NCBI RefSeq assembly: GCF_036046055.1
Contig: NZ_CP107939.1
Location: forward strand, 5,394,001-5,458,000
From: Nocardia sp. NBC_00403
GTDB taxonomy: Bacteria; Actinomycetota; Actinomycetes; Mycobacteriales; Mycobacteriaceae
DNA: 64,000 nt
Direction: 5' to 3'
Of the stretch, positions 62,902-64,000 are shown piece after piece (positions within the stretch are counted from its first letter, which is position 1; the number at the start of each line of letters is the position of its first letter). Position numbers and translations under genes: made by a program. The notes beneath the pieces were generated by a model, which was not told where the DNA came from, made no database searches, and was given only the letters and a program-made list of their open reading frames with translations.

Positions 62902-63459
62902 TCAGTCGCCGAGCGCGGCCACACCGGTCCGCGCGAATTTCTCATCCAGGTCACCGCTGGGCGCACCCGCGACACCGATGCCGGCGATCGGTGCGCCGTC
63001 GGTGGCCACCGGGACACCGCCGCCCAGGAACAGGGTGCCGGGAATGTCGGCCAGATGCGGGGCCTTGTCCAGACGCCCGGCCAGCTGGGAGGTCGGCGCG
63101 TTCCAGGAGACGGCGGTGAAGGCCTTCCGCTCCGCGGCCTCGTAGGACTGTGGTCCCGCGCCGTCGCCACGCAGCAGCACGATGGTGTTGCCGTCACGGT
63201 CGACGATGGCGACGCTGACCCGCTGGTTCTCCCGGCTCGCGGCGGCGAGCGCGGCCTGCGCGGCCTCGGTGGCGGCGGCCACGGTGAGGTGATTGGTCTG
63301 CCGCAGGTCGGCCGGCTCGACCTTGCTGGCCAGCGCCGGTTGCGCAGCCGGGCCCGCGTCCTGACTGCCCCCCGCCCATACGCCGATGGCGCCAGCGGCG
63401 ACGAGCGTTCCGCCGACGAGGGCGCCGGCGCGCTTGCCTGTTTTCTTGTGAATGTCCAT
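62902..63459 (-). CDS. GlcG/HbpS-family protein, exported
   Basis: 185 aa from the ATG at 63459, with AGGAG 9 nt upstream. A signal-anchor or signal peptide (KRAGALVGGTLVAAGAIGVW) precedes a GlcG/HbpS (DUF336) domain: LTVAAATEAAQAALAAASRE, VSVAIVDRDGNTIVLLRGDG, KAFTAVSWNAPTSQLAG and PGTLFLGGGVPVATDGAPIAGIGVAGA. In Streptomyces the secreted HbpS binds heme and iron and modulates a sensor kinase; others sit in glycolate or propanediol operons. No kinase gene is adjacent. Heme binding is possible but not shown. Confidence 0.88.
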   Translation of the reverse strand: MDIHKKTGKRAGALVGGTLVAAGAIGVWAGGSQDAGPAAQPALASKVEPADLRQTNHLTVAAATEAAQAALAAASRENQRVSVAIVDRDGNTIVLLRGDGAGPQSYEAAERKAFTAVSWNAPTSQLAGRLDKAPHLADIPGTLFLGGGVPVATDGAPIAGIGVAGAPSGDLDEKFARTGVAALGD

Positions 63460-63606
63460 GGTTGCGTTCTCCTGTGGTCGGGCATCGATGGCGGCCGGGC
63501 AGGTGCCGCGATGGCCATCTGCTGGTTGATACCGTCCGTCGCCATCGCCACACCGGCTGCTGTCGGCGGGCTGTTCGGGCGGCATGGGCAATGGGGTAGG
63601 TGAGGG

Positions 63607-64000
63607 TTAGGTGGCGGTGGGGGCGCCCGCGACGCGTCGCTCGCCGCCGTTGGCCACTTGCCAGAGGCGGTAGACGTCGACCGCTTGGTCGCGGGGTTCG
63701 TGGCGCATGGGTAGGCGTCGCTGGTCCCAGGGCTTGGCGAACTCGTCGTAGAAGGTGTTGAGTTCGAAGTACTTTCGGTCGTCGATGTAGTGCGGTTCGT
63801 AGGCATCGCGGGTGGTGAGGAAGACGACCTCGTCGGGTGAGCAGTAGTAGAGCGCGCCCAGGCACATCGGGCAGGGCAGGGCGAGGATGTAGATGGTGGT
63901 GCCGGTCAGGTGTTCGGTGCCGAGCTTGGCGCAGGCCTCGCGGATGGCGAGGATCTCCGCGTGCGCGGTGGGATCGTTGGTCTGGGCGACCCTGTTCGGG
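63607..64000 (-). CDS. nucleoside deaminase (cytidine/guanine deaminase type), partial
   Basis: The gene runs off the right edge; its 5' end is missing. Zinc-dependent deaminase motifs are visible: PTAHAEILAIREACAK (H-A-E) and ILALPCPMCLGALYYCSPDE (PCxxC). The C-terminal part, YFELNTFYDEFAKPWDQRRL, matches the guanine-deaminase or tRNA-unrelated nucleoside deaminase group. It ends RRVAGAPTAT. Purine or pyrimidine base deamination is expected. Confidence 0.88.
   Translation of the reverse strand, partial: PNRVAQTNDPTAHAEILAIREACAKLGTEHLTGTTIYILALPCPMCLGALYYCSPDEVVFLTTRDAYEPHYIDDRKYFELNTFYDEFAKPWDQRRLPMRHEPRDQAVDVYRLWQVANGGERRVAGAPTAT

Noticed and set aside
61713..63806. 697-aa minus-strand frame
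   Set aside because: Proline/arginine-rich shadow opposite the TIGR00027 methyltransferase and in another frame of the GlcG and deaminase genes.
1..64000. tRNA or rRNA genes
   Set aside because: No cloverleaf-type sequence with a T-loop and CCA-proximal stem, and no rRNA motif, was noticed on either strand; a covariance search was not possible.

Overview
The window is high-GC actinobacterial DNA and most resembles the genus Nocardia or a close relative. The evidence is GC-rich codon use with many GTG/TTG starts, a secreted protein of the DUF8020 type, a DUF3558-type lipoprotein, a DUF6461 protein, a TIGR00027-type SAM methyltransferase, CYP157-like P450s and actinobacterial insertion-sequence families. 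No rRNA or tRNA gene was recognised. The left edge cuts a hypothetical gene and the right edge cuts a nucleoside deaminase gene.

Layout. 0-20 kb is an insertion-sequence graveyard: an IS110 element (614-3429) split by an IS630 element with a TA target duplication; an ISL3-like element (3460-5708) that carries a passenger gene; a second IS110 type (gene 8010-9173) and its 3' remnant (13685-13921); a second, intact copy of the first IS110 (10476-12082); an ISL3 remnant and an IS3 element (16116-18057). Small accessory genes lie between them: a SUKH-type protein, hypothetical genes, three GFA-like genes or remnants, and a two-gene regulator/membrane-protein operon with a strong palindromic operator. 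20-27 kb holds a TetR-controlled operon (SDR, MDR oxidoreductase, alpha/beta hydrolase) bracketed by 43-bp imperfect inverted repeats, beside a large frameshifted tyrosine recombinase. 27-36 kb holds a toxin-antitoxin-like pair, a secreted CAP protein, a quinone-oxidoreductase-like enzyme, two P450s (one frameshifted) and an AraC regulator.

The most notable locus is 36.4-38.5 kb: a gene recognisable as Cas12m (type V-M, the non-cleaving, DNA-binding CRISPR effector), broken by what looks like the loss of one CG dinucleotide, and followed 51 bp downstream by two 28-bp CRISPR-like repeats around one 35-nt spacer. Restoring two bases gives a continuous protein of about 609 aa. No cas1 or cas2 is present.

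39.7-47.1 kb looks like a small metabolic cluster: two acyl-CoA-oxidase-like flavoproteins of about 600 aa, a divergent P450 whose K-helix lacks the ExxR arginine, and a 367-aa protein of unknown function. 47-53 kb is again decayed DNA (IS481 remnant, LysR pseudogene, serine- and tyrosine-recombinase remnants, decayed antitoxin copy), apart from a MarR/VOC divergent pair with two clear palindromic operators. 53-64 kb is more chromosomal in character: DUF8020 protein, a three-gene MoxR ATPase / VWA-metalloprotease operon, DUF3558-type lipoprotein, proline iminopeptidase, SAM methyltransferase, GlcG/HbpS-like protein and a deaminase.

At least nine genes are broken by single small frameshifts. 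This means either real decay in an IS-rich accessory region or a draft assembly with uncorrected indels; the window alone cannot separate the two.
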